Shown here piece by piece: positions 1 to 11,054 of a stretch of 64,000 bases of DNA; within the stretch, counting starts at the first letter, position 1; each line of letters starts with the position of its first letter. Source of the stretch: Serilophus lunatus. Its lineage: Eukaryota; Chordata; Aves; Passeriformes; Eurylaimidae. Under the pieces are notes generated by a model. The model had not been told where the DNA came from, ran no database searches, and saw only the letters and a program-made list of their open reading frames with translations. Made by a program: the position numbers and the translations under genes. The stretch spans positions 814,281-878,280 of the forward strand of contig VXBA01000723.1 in NCBI GenBank assembly GCA_013399895.1. Direction: 5' to 3'.

Positions 1-300
1 TTGTCACACTGACACGGTGCTGCCGGCCCAGCGGTCATTAATAACTGAGCCCCTTCCAGTCCCCAGAGAGGAGCCGATGCTTGGCGTGCCCAGATGCCGC
101 GTAGTACGCGCGGCTGCGCCGGCTGTGGTGGCCGTGGGAAGCTGTTACGTGACACTGCTCCTTCGGGTATGGATACACGAAACGAGCCTGTGCACGCTTC
201 TAGATATCTCTTCCGATTTGTGGGAGCTACAGGGCGTGCTTTGTGTTTGTACAAAACAGATCGGGAGGTCCAAATTTCCTCCCTTCACCCCCGGCCCCCC
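1..300. promoter_or_regulatory. CpG-rich edge, possible promoter island
   Basis: About 22 CpG dinucleotides occur in these 300 bases, with clusters such as TACGCGCGGCTGCGCCGGC near 107-125, while the following kilobases hold very few. This density is typical of an avian promoter CpG island or first exon. A CRE/E-box-like TTACGTGAC is at 143-152. The island probably continues left of the window, so neither transcription direction nor a start site can be fixed. Open frames crossing the region (17-385 and 94-489) run on into a poly-T tract and look non-coding. If it is a first exon on the plus strand, the next 60 kb would be a long first intron; this is inference. Confidence 0.45.
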
Positions 301-2745
301 GCCTCCTTTGTTTTATTTTTTTTTTTTTTTAAGGGATGTTATCTGTATTCAGAACAACTTATTAGAGATCACCGAAGTTTTGTGAAGGCTGCCGTAGTTC
401 AGAGGATAATGTATGTTGAAACCATTCAGGAGAAATACGCCTCGCTGCCAGTTTTGGTGCTTTTATTTTTTATTTTTTTTTTTTTTTAGCTTAAGAGAGG
501 AAAAGATTTTGCAGGCTCCAACTTTTCCAAATTTTGTCAAATACTACATTTCACTGCCTGTGTTTATCAGTAGAAAGCAAGAGAAATAGTACATTTTCCT
601 GAGAAATAAAAATTCAGAAAAAGCTGAGAATGGGCTTGATTAAATGAAGTCAGTTTCTTTCAGTCTCTGTCTATTTGAGTCTCTCTTTTATGGCCATTCA
701 ATTATATAAACAATAGGCTGCATGGATTTTTCCTTCCCTCTCTTCCTTCTTTCTCCCTTTATGCCATGCAGTTTGGTGAAGAATTCATTTTTTCCCCTAT
801 TTATTCTGTGCTCGTGAGCAAAAGGCAAACAAACTGTGAATGTTTTAAAAATTGTAAAATAATTTGTGATTATCATAGCCCCTTCTTCTAAATATAAAAA
901 ATAATAAATGAGATAGATGTTCTTAGGAAATGTTTGAGGTTTTTTATCATACATACTATTTATATAAAGGAATTTACTTTATAACAGAAGATAAACAATA
1001 ATGAAGCACAAAGAATTGGTTATCAACAGATGAAAACCAAGAAAATGTTGGATGTCTTGCATGAATTCCATCCCACAGCCCTGAATGAGGCAGGCCACCC
1101 TCTAGTGGACTGAAATGTGATGTAGTTCTCATTTCACATTCATCTGCTTTGAAGAAAGTCTCACAGTCTTGTCTAATAATAGTATGAAAATTTTCTGAAG
1201 ATTCACAAATGATATAAATTAGTGTACTTTTTGCAACAGCAATAGCACCAGAGTTCTATTATGAGATGGTTGCTATTTTACAAATACTACATTTCATCTC
1301 GATTAACTTTCAGTCTGAGATCTTGGATTGCATTATTTTCCTTCTGCCTTATTTTCCTTCTGCCTCAAATTTTTGATGACTGCATTTAAACGAAGTACAA
1401 TGAACAAAGTTTCAAATTTTTTTAAAGATGTGTGCTGTTCACTTTGCACTCATACAAGTGAGTGGGACTGCCTCACAGATGAAATAATAACATTTAAGTG
1501 ACAGATACATTCAAATGTATGAGATACTGTAGGTGGGGGAAAGGCCAGGTGGCCCTTTGAGTTTTTTCCCATTCTTTTACTATTTTATTATGGGCATTCA
1601 ATTTTTTTTCAATGTGAGTTAAAAAGTTATAACAAAAAAGTTGTGGCTAACCCATCTTTAGTTACCTTTCAGGTCTTCTTGCCTGAGTTCAGGATAGGGA
1701 ACACCTCAAGTCAGAAACATATCATGTCACTTTTCTGGAGCCTTGTATCTCCTTTTACCCCACAAGATGACTCTTTGAGACCCCGATAGTATGTAATACT
1801 TGCCACCATGAGCTGCAGATATAACCCATTGTAAACTTTCTAAAGTGAACCTATGAACCTTCCCTGCTGCACAACATAATGTCCTGTGTCAAATGGGACA
1901 AATGTGCTCAGGATGTGTTAAGTAAGCACAACCCAAAGCCAGAAAAGTAAGACTTTTTGCCATGAAGAAAAAGACTTCATACCACAAGAAAAATGGAAAA
2001 CCTTCCTGGTCTCAGCCATGTCTTACCTATCCTCCAAAAAGGTAACCAGTGCTACAGGTGGGATAGTGGGTGGAGTAAGAGAGAAGAAAATTTCAAAAAG
2101 TTTGGGCAAAGTTGAAAATATGAAAATGTTCTGTTAAAGCCCACTAAATACTGCTATTTCCCTTATCTTAGCCAGTGGAGAAACATATTATCTGGGGAAA
2201 GTGAATAGATAGGGACTAGCATTGCCCTACATGTAAGCTTTCTTGGGTTTTGCCCCTAACCTCCTCATTCAAAAAAGTCATTAATTCAAAATCTGGCTTT
2301 CTAATTAACATGAGAATCATGCAAAAACATATTCAATGATTTGACATGTGAAATAAAGATTATAGAAGTGCTTCATTTGGTTGATTGGTATGGACTGTGC
2401 AATTAGAGAGCTAGATAATTAAGTCAGCTAAAGTATACTTGCATAAAGAAAGTGATTTCTTATGGTAGACTGTATATGCAATTGAAGTGCCTCCTTGATA
2501 GACATACATTTACATGTTAGTTAGAATGTCATAATCCTAATATATCATATATCATAATAAGATTCTGTTTAATACAAAAGAGTGAAATAATTGAATATCA
2601 TAATGTAGGTAATGCTAATTTTTTTACAAATTATCTGCAGGAGAAAAGTGTCTCTTGTAACCAATACAATTCCAATTATTAAAGTTCATAAATTATTTTC
2701 CTGCTGATTTCACCATGACACTTGGTGATTTTAAAATAGCAATGT
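301..2745. other. Non-coding, AT-rich; small tandem duplication
   Basis: No gene seen. Long T runs lie at about 315-330 and 463-487. A perfect 16-base tandem duplication (TTATTTTCCTTCTGCC, twice) is at 1333-1364. The rest is ordinary AT-rich sequence with only short chance frames. Confidence 0.6.
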
Positions 2746-2900
2746 AATCACAGAATATGCTGAGTTGGAAGGGACCCACAAGGATCATCGAGTCCAACAC
2801 CTGGCATTGCACAGGACCATCCCCAAGAGTCACACCGTGTGCACCAGAGTATTGTCCAAATGCTTCTTGAGCTCTATCAGACCTAGTGCTGTGACCTCTA
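2746..2900 (-). mobile_element. CR1 LINE 3' end fragment
   Basis: The plus strand reads AATCACAGAATATGCTGAG, then GTTGGAAGGGACCCACAAGG and ATCATCGAGTCCAACACC. This is the reverse complement of the conserved CR1 3' untranslated end of birds, so the element points to the minus strand. Homology to the end of the CR1 ORF2 region continues through ACACCGTGTGCACC and CAAATGCTTCTTGAGCTC, and fades near 2900. It is a strongly 5'-truncated, dead copy, as most CR1 copies are. Confidence 0.9.
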
Positions 2901-5555
2901 GGCTTGTTGTGGTTCAGGGAACTATGACTAGTGTTTTTAGGCTCTGAGAATACAGTTGTGTTTAGAATGCAGCCAGTGTAATTAAAATCTGTAATAAATA
3001 CTGTACAGTTAAAATAAAAACCTCACAACTGTTCGATTTAAATTCTAAGATGACACAATTTATGTTAGAAATTGGCAATTAAAAAAATCCCTTTTAAGTG
3101 TGTTTCCAAACAGATTATGTCCATGTGTAAAAGAAGAGCTTTATTGGTTATGATTGCATGTGCCCCTATCCTGGTTTCTGAGGCACCAAGCCTAAAAAGA
3201 TGAGGGCTAAGTGGTAGCTTTTCTCACTTTCTTCTTGTAGTCCTTGGAGTAAAAAAAGACATGAGCTGGTATTTGTTTGACAGATTAATTCTCACCAGTT
3301 CTGCAAAGCACACCTTTAGTGTATCTTCCATGTTATCTTCCATGTACTAAGATTTAAAGACATTTGCCTTGTGGCATCATCAGTTAACTTAAAAATCGAC
3401 TTATTAATTGTAGCCAGTTTTCATTGTATGATTTATGTGAAAGAGGGAGAAAAGAACCACCACTTCATGTAACCTCATTCTGCCAGCATTTTCAGTGCAA
3501 TGTCATCGACCTGACAATATCATGCACGTTTTTAGATATTATGGCCAGACTATTGACTTTTTCTTTAAAGGGCTATGCTTCCACACAGACAAGAAGGAAT
3601 TTTTTTTAATCTGTATCCCACCAAAATGGAATAATTTTTCAATTTTAAGCAAAAGCAATATTTATAACTGTGGCTGTTTTGTCTTTTTTGAAGATCAAAA
3701 TCTTGTTGCTAACAGTGAATTCAAATTTCTACAACTTTATAATGGAAAGCATGATGCTCAGATTGCTTAACCTGCTACCAACTTTCTTTTATCAGATCTA
3801 AGAGTTAGTGTTGATACAATAGAGCTAAAGCAGAGAGAAACAAATCTAAGCCTTGAATCCGTAAAGAATTTCACAGAAGGAAAGGTTTACATCTACACGA
3901 TGGCCCAGCTACTTCATTGAAAGCTATGTAGGTAGTAGGTGCCGTATGAGTTAGCAAAATCTGGAACTGCATAGTAAAAAGAGCCTTATAGTAGGGGGGA
4001 AATTCAATCGTGCGTGATGGGGTTGAATGAAAGCATTGGTGATGGGCTGATCTTGGTGATCAAGGAGATTTTGCTAGTTCATTTAGCAATTGTGTTCTCT
4101 GGAACAGAAAGTATGAGTTCCCAGGCAAGAGCTGTATTCTTTTTCCTCATTATAGGTCCCAGAGCTATAGTCAGCCTTCCTCAGGAGTGGCTTAAGGTCT
4201 GAAAAATTGTAGCTTGTTTTATAACTATTGAGTCCAACACAGAGTGATATATCAGTTCTTCTAATTTTCATGCTTGACCCTGTATTAATAGGCTAGAATC
4301 TCCAGCATAATCAGCATCTGCTGAAGGCTGGAAGTGAGTCACACATAGCAACCGCAATCTCGCCATGTCACATACAGCTCTATGTTCCGCAACACTTAAT
4401 GAAGTAGCAAAAAGCAGCTAGAGAATCTTTATATGCAGCTGGATTAGGTAGATGAAGTATCTGTAAAGCAATTTTCAATTTTCTCAGTAAGCTTATGTCT
4501 TACTTCTGGTGACATCTCGGGTTTTGTAGCCTTCGGTAATTAAATGATAACTTACTGGGATCTTCTCAGTGGTAGGTCTTTAAGACTGAGATGCCCTTGT
4601 TGATGTCTTAAGTATCTGGTTGTTCTTCATGGGACCCTGTTTGTGCATAGGGTATATCTTTAAGTGTCATGGCTCTTTGAACGAATTTGTATCTAAGGTT
4701 GATGTAGAATGTAGTGGCAGTAATGATTTCAATATACGGCTGAGAATTTTCATCCTGGCTTTGTTGTAATTCTTATGGATGTTTATAGGCCTTGAACTTT
4801 CTATCCATATAGGGAGGACTTTTTCCATTTCTTTGCTCATATCTTTTTTTCCCTTCTATGGAACATTAACTGATTTTTTAACTGAAACAGGTTTTACTGC
4901 TTACATTGTGTTCACTCTTGACTCTTTATGGTGTGACAAATAGCACATGATCCATGAGAGGGAACCTCCTTCTCAATTTTTTCTGTTTTATTTAGCCACT
5001 TTCCCTGATAATGTCACATTTGTGGCAATATATGGCATATATATGGTAAGTGTGCTTCTCAAGGGCAGAACTTCAGACTTGAATTTCTCACCTTTTTGAT
5101 GAAACCAAACAAATTATTTTTGCTACATTTTATTTTGGCTTAATATTAAAAGTGGATGAACAACAATAGCAATTCTAGATTATGTGCTTTTCATAACTAT
5201 TTGGACAAGGCCTTTTTTGGTGATTTAGAAAACTTTACAGTCATTCAGCTAAATATTAGTACCAAAATGTCATTTTACTTTTGATTACTTTTACTTTGAG
5301 AATAAGAGAAGTGTCAGAGTTATTTTTGCATGCCATCAATAGCATGAATTTGTCTTGGCAATGACAAGAAACAGCATGGATAAGAGCAATGTGTGTTCAG
5401 AATACGGTTACCCTAACGATAGTTTAAATCAAGTGCATTAAGCTCTTGGAGCGTAATGGGTACCAAACTGAAGTTCTCAGTAGTTTAGTTTTTTTCAACT
5501 TTCAGATCTAGAAAATTAATTAAAAGGTGGCTAGAACATACAACTTCCTTACTGA
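2901..5555. other. Non-coding stretch
   Basis: No gene or repeat was recognised. A perfect 12-base tandem duplication (TATCTTCCATGT, twice) is at 3322-3345. On the minus strand a 54-codon open stretch (4608-4772) has no start codon and no good splice acceptor, and is within chance. If the candidate exon at 5556-5846 is a last exon, the minus-strand 3' UTR would lie here; a possible AATAAA is read on the minus strand near 5130. Confidence 0.45.
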
Positions 5556-5846
5556 TTAAAACCCAAACAATGTAATTAGGAATGCAGTAGGTGTTTTTGG
5601 TTCATCTCTAATTTGACTACCAAAAACCATGGGTGCATATGAAGTATTTTTCTTTGCATGCAAAGCTATCTTTACATCAATAAGTTGAGGGTAGAAAGGA
5701 TCATGTACATAATGACTTCCTGGAGGAGGAGCTGTTTCAGAGGCTTTCACATAGTTCCCATTACTAAGGAAACGACGTAGTTTGTCTGTGCATGTTTTGA
5801 ATAGTTCTCTCATTTGAAGTCTGGTGCTCAGACACTGAGGATTGCA
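5556..5846 (-). CDS. Candidate terminal coding exon, unknown gene
   Basis: On the minus strand a pyrimidine-rich tract (TTTTCTTTGCCTCTTTCTC) ends in AG at 5848-5847. From 5846 one frame stays open for 96 codons to a TAA at 5558-5556; the other two frames meet stops early. The predicted peptide is mixed in composition and protein-like (for example LRRFLSNGNYVKASE and HDPFYPQLIDVKIAL). The possible ATG upstream lies inside the pyrimidine tract, so an exon is a better reading than a single-exon gene. The only fair downstream donor (TCA/GTAAGG, near 5553) comes after the stop, which suggests a last exon. I do not recognise the family. A frame of this length can also arise by chance in 64 kb, and a processed pseudogene piece is possible. 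Confidence 0.32.
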   Translation of the reverse strand, partial: CNPQCLSTRLQMRELFKTCTDKLRRFLSNGNYVKASETAPPPGSHYVHDPFYPQLIDVKIALHAKKNTSYAPMVFGSQIRDEPKTPTAFLITLFGF

Positions 5847-5963
5847 CTGAGAAAGAGGCAAAGAAAACAAAAGAGACATAAAACCACTCCATCTTTAAGG
5901 AATAAAGAGTATTGTATTAGATGCTTATGAAAGTGTACCTATCTGTATATATTTGAGAGATTT

Positions 5964-5999
5964 ATGTGTGTGTATATATATATGTGTATATATATGCAT
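5964..5999. repeat. Alternating purine-pyrimidine tract (TG/TA)
   Basis: Thirty-six bases alternate strictly between purine and pyrimidine, mixing TG and TA steps and ending in TATATGCAT. It is an impure dinucleotide microsatellite and could adopt left-handed DNA. Confidence 0.75.
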
Positions 6000-8900
6000 T
6001 TTGATTGTTCCTATGAAAACCAACATGAAAATATCTATAAGTAAAGCAGGGAAAACAAATGTTGTTTTGTCCTGCATTTTGCATGCCTCTATTGTAGGGA
6101 CACTTCAGAAATCTGGTGTGCTATTTAGGTAGCAAAAAATATAAATTCTGTTTTTCATTTCCTGAAACGAAGCAGGGTATTAGATTGAAGTAGAAAGATG
6201 TCCCTAACCAATGATAGTGGCTAAAACAAGGCTGCAGGAATCATTGTCCTTAAATTGTTGTTTCCAGCAAGAAATAAGATCTTCAGTGTTCGGTAGTACT
6301 GACCATTTCCTTTATGGTATAACTTTATGGTAAAAGATGCATGCAGCCTCTAACTCCCATCAGTATTATCATAAAAGACATGTAATCAATATTTTTTTTA
6401 TAAAATAACTGGGATAGGTACTCTGAGGAAAGCTAATGTCTGTTTTGTTACAAAAGTGTCAGTTTACCTGGTGAGGACCAGGACCATTAGAGATAACTGA
6501 GAATCAATAATTTAATTTGCAATCCAACTACCAGGGAACAGGAACTACATGTTGTAATATTTTAAATATTTGGTAATTGGGTAAAATCTAATACAAAATG
6601 CAGTAGATAATATGTTTAGTGCCAAGTAAATTTTATGATGACTTCACTGTGAGGAGGCAAAGGACAGGTTGAATGGCAGGAGGGAGGTTTTCCCACAGTA
6701 AGCAGCTCAGAGGAACATAGGAATATCATTCAGAAAGGCTGTTTGGACTTTTATTATAGAAATGGTATTACACTCTAAGCAGTCCACAATGAAAGGTCAT
6801 TTGGAGCTGGTAAGATGTAATTCTGCTGTAAATTGTGGGCTTATTAGAAATAAATGAAGTGGAGAACATGCCTCTGTATTACTGGTTGATCATGAAGTAT
6901 GAGCTAACAGCATGGAAGCTGCGAAAAAAAAGGAAATATGTCCTAGGATGCTCCAGGATTTTTGTTCCCAGTTGTTTCAGGACCAGTAAGGAATTAGTAA
7001 CACTTTGGATACTTCATTTAGATTAATTAATTTAGCTATGATTTTGTGCTTGAAAAACATTCTGAACTCTAACTGGAACACATGCAATTAAATACTACTC
7101 AGATGACAGTAGAACCCACATTACAGAGGGGCATTTAAAACTTTGCCTTGTATAGTATAGTAGATTCCTGTTGATAAATACAACCTGATGCTACACAATG
7201 AGGTAAGTTAGCTGAGGAACAAAATTTGTGTGTGACTTAACACACATACAAAAAGTGTGACAGCAAAATGTGCATGTTAATAAATATAAGTCTGGAAAGT
7301 GTTTGTGGGTTGTTTCTTTTTCTTCATGTTTTAGTCATCAAATGCTGGGATAAGTTTCCAGTGGAAATAGTTTGGGTAGAAAATTGTAACCAAGAGCAAA
7401 CCAAAACAGCCACAACCCAGATGAAATCAATCACTAGCAAAGAAGCCTCTTTAAAGATGCTGATTGGTATATTTCTAAAAGAGGTGTGGTTACAAATGAC
7501 TGACTGGAGAAGAAGCTAGACTTAACACTTTAGAAATATCTTTCCACTTCTTCTTTGCTTATCAAAGATAAGGACTACTTATTAGATTTCTGTATAAATC
7601 TAGTCCTCATCTCTATGTCCTAAAATCTATTAAATTTCTTTATGATCTTTAATATTTGTGACTAGTGGAATTTCGAACTCGCAACTGGTGGAAATACTAA
7701 TTTTTCAATGTTACAACAACTTTTCTCAATATAAATAAAGCAAATATAAATTTAGTAATTTACATTTACTTGCCATTGTAAAGTATGCCTATCTACATTC
7801 ATATAGTTGAGTGGCACTGCAGAAGGTTTGGAAGAAAAAAGGAAACTAATATTCATAATATAGTCTTTGATTTCCACTTTTCTAGATCATTCTGGAAACA
7901 GTAATACCTTTGATAATATTCTTTAAAACAAATTGTTAGGCCTTAGATTAAACTCAAAGTTCTGTGGCTACTCATCTGTGACTTTGATTACTAGATAGCA
8001 ACTTCACTCTGTTGGTCAGGTACTGTTTTCAGTTTCTTCTGCTGTATTGTTTCAAGTTTTTGGTTTTGTTTATTTGTTTGTATGTTGTTTGATTTGTTTT
8101 TTTATTTTGTTACTGTGACACATAATCTACATTCAGCTGCAAGGAAGTTGCAAAAAACCTTAAATGCACAAAAAAATGCATATAAGCCTCAAAGTTTCCT
8201 AACTTTTTTTTTAGTTTGATCTTTTAGCACTCCTGATTTTGCTGACTTCTACTTTTTCTCTTGAGTAGCTGTAAGAAATAGCTGCCATAAATCCACTTTT
8301 TAGATACATCTGTATTTCTTCCTTGGGCCTTAGGTTGAACTTCTCTTTTGCTAATAGGCCATGGATATGTTCAGCCATCTCGTGAAATGGCTTTAATAGG
8401 CAGATACATCACCTTATTTCATAGTTTCCTACTGAGAGATATTCATCAAGGTAACAAACTTGATGATGGAAGAGCATATCCTTCTCATTACTGCTAATTC
8501 CAATGTTATGCCAAATAGGCTTTCAGGAACCAGAACACAGGTAATTATGGCCTTAATAGTAAAAGAAATAGTAATAACATTCAAACTGGAAACCCAAGAA
8601 GTTAAAATGCATGGGTTGAAGAGGGAGAAATCAAACTGCTGATACGTTCTCATATTTTCCTAAGTGTACTCTCAGGACATATATTTTTGTCATGGCTGCT
8701 GTTATGTCAAATGGAGAATATTGAACTAAACATAAAGGAGACTCAATATTGCTATTTAAGAATGTGCCTCGAGAGTAACCTAAATGGTGAATAATTTGGT
8801 ACATCAGGAAGGAGCACTAACTTTTGACCAGGAGAGGAGGTTCTAGTAATTCCATTAATTCCACTAGCCCCTCATGAGACCTTTCTGGTTCTGGGTACGA

Positions 8901-10910
8901 GTGCAACTACTTTTGGAGAGAAGCCAAACTCTTCATTGCTGCATTTAACTCAATATTCCTAACTGAGCTAACTGTAAATTAACTTTGGCTTTGAATTTGA
9001 TTTTCCACAGATTCATCTTCCCTGTGCCCAGTCTTTTTCTTCCCCTTGTGGTTATGCAAAGAACATGCAGTTGCTTTCTCCCACCTCACCCCTAACTTTT
9101 ACAAAATGCAGTTCCCCTTTTCTCTGAAGTCTTCCTTGCTGACTGCTCAGGTCTTTATTCTTGCTAGCTTCTGTGCAGAGGGATGGAAATTTCAGTTCTC
9201 TGCTTCCTCTTTCAAGTTGTCGTATAAATTACATACTTTCAAGGATGTCAGTGGGAGATCTGGCACTTGCTGCTTGTGTGAAATCTATTCCTTCCTTTGG
9301 CTGAGGCAGAAAAACTCTTGTAATCTTGGTTTAAAGGCTGCTCTAAGCAGTTTGCTTTAGTAGGGCTCAATACATGGCCAGTCTGATCCTAGGACATTGC
9401 TGCCTGCTCAGTAGGCTCTGCTTCAGCGGATTTCCGTTCTTTCCAATACAGAATGTACATGGGTAGGCAATAAGTGCTGCCTGAGCAACAGCTGCCATTC
9501 ACTGCAGTGCTCTTGGAGTCAGATGCTGCAACCTCATGTCTGTTTAAATCATGGAAAGGTAAAATCATGGGTGCAGTCCATTTTTCTTCTTTTTTTGGTG
9601 TAAAAGAGCTGAAGAAAGGTATATATTTCATGTGTAAATGCTTTGAAAGCTTGTAAGGCAAATAAATTGAAAGGTCAATATTCTGGCTTGAATGAACTGG
9701 TAAGGGAAACTTTTACTTGGCATATGCCAGTATGACCTTTTCTTTGCCCATGAGAAACACAACTGCACTCCAGGGGTTCTAAGGTGTTGATGGCACCAAA
9801 TATCCAATGTCCCTCTACTGCTCTGCTTTGAATAAATTTCAGTTTTATAAAGCTTGAAGATCTATGGTCGTAATTTACTAAAACTCGTTTAAATATTTAT
9901 TTATAAATTGATCTGACATCTCCAGTATATTTATGGCCAACACCTATTTCTGTTTTTTCGATAAATGTTCTGCAGCCTGGGGTTTTTTTTAAACCGAGTC
10001 TAAATTTTATGGTCTTGGCTAAGTAGAAGTACAATATGAATTATTATCCTTATTCTTTAGCTTTTTATCGTTCTTTTGTGTCAACCTAAGTGGCAAATAC
10101 TTCTAAAAGCAAATCAAATAACAACAAATTAGGATTTCCTCCCCTCCCATTTTCTTAACACACAAATCACTACAGAGTTAAGATAAGCCAATGCGCTGAC
10201 TTCAACACCAGCAGCAGGCAGGGTACAAAACCGTTCAGAATTTAAAACCAGCTGTCCTAACATATAAGCTGTCTCTTACACAGGTTTGTAACTGTGAATT
10301 ACTAGCTTTGCCTGTATTAGTTTGAGCATAAATGTGTCACAACCTTTAAATAGTATGATTAATCAACCCTTTCAGAGGAGCTCTAGTATGAGAGAGCTCT
10401 GTAATACACAGCAAATCTTTTTGTTCTGAGAATCATACTTCTATTATTTTACCTATTATTGTGTAAATCCTGTGAATATTAAAATTTTCAGAGGCTTTAA
10501 AAAAGGTTTAAAGAAAGAGAGAAACTGCTTTTAAACAATAAAAGGCTATAGGTCTTTATTTTTGAAAGCTTTCAATAGGCTCTATAAGCACATACCTCAC
10601 CTTTAATACCATGTAATTCTGTATTTCAGTAGTTCAGTGGGATAATGCACTGGCTCTCTAAACAGGTTGTGGAAATGAAATATTTAGCATCAGCATCATG
10701 GGGCTTATTTGATAGTTCATTTGCAGTAATGTATTGATAATATCTCAAGGAATCATGGAATCATTCTCACTTTTGTTGACAAATCATTCCCAAGCATACT
10801 TGTAGGGACTGAGATGCTGTAATAAAGTGTTTTACATTATGGGGTTCAGAACTAAAGTTTTAGAAATTTACTACTGGTTTCTTGAAGCCATGGCTGTCGT
10901 GGTAGTGATT
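6000..10910. other. Non-coding stretch
   Basis: No gene, RNA gene or recognisable mobile element was seen. Frames of up to about 104 codons (for example 9046-9360 plus, and overlapping frames on both strands at 8429-8653 and 9389-9661) lack splice or domain support and are taken as chance. Confidence 0.5.
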
Positions 10911-10972
10911 ATGCTAAGGTTATATATGTATATGCTAAGGTTAGCATATGCTAAGTGCACATGCTAAGGTTA
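10911..10972 (+). repeat. Short dispersed array of ATGCTAAGGTTA
   Basis: The 12-mer ATGCTAAGGTTA is found exactly at 10911, 10932 and 10961, with a partial copy (ATGCTAAG) at 10947. Spacing is 21, 15 and 14 bases, so it is not a regular microsatellite. A GCATATGC palindrome lies between copies. Function unknown. Confidence 0.75.
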
Positions 10973-11033
10973 ATTTTTGAAGGTCTATTGTGAATTCTGT
11001 TTATATGCTTGGAAACCAAATTACCCATAAGCC

Positions 11034-11054
11034 AAAAAAAAAAAAAAAAAAAAA
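11034..11054 (+). repeat. Poly-A run (21 A)
   Basis: Twenty-one A follow GCC and precede GAAAGAGG. No retrocopy body was recognised upstream, so it is listed as a simple repeat only. Confidence 0.8.

Noticed and set aside
17..489. Plus-strand frames of 122 and 131 codons at the window start
   Set aside because: They begin in the CpG-rich edge but run through poly-T tracts giving strings of phenylalanine; no domain or donor site is convincing.
4608..4772. 54-codon minus-strand open stretch with protein-like composition
   Set aside because: No start codon at its head, no pyrimidine tract before it, and a length well within chance.
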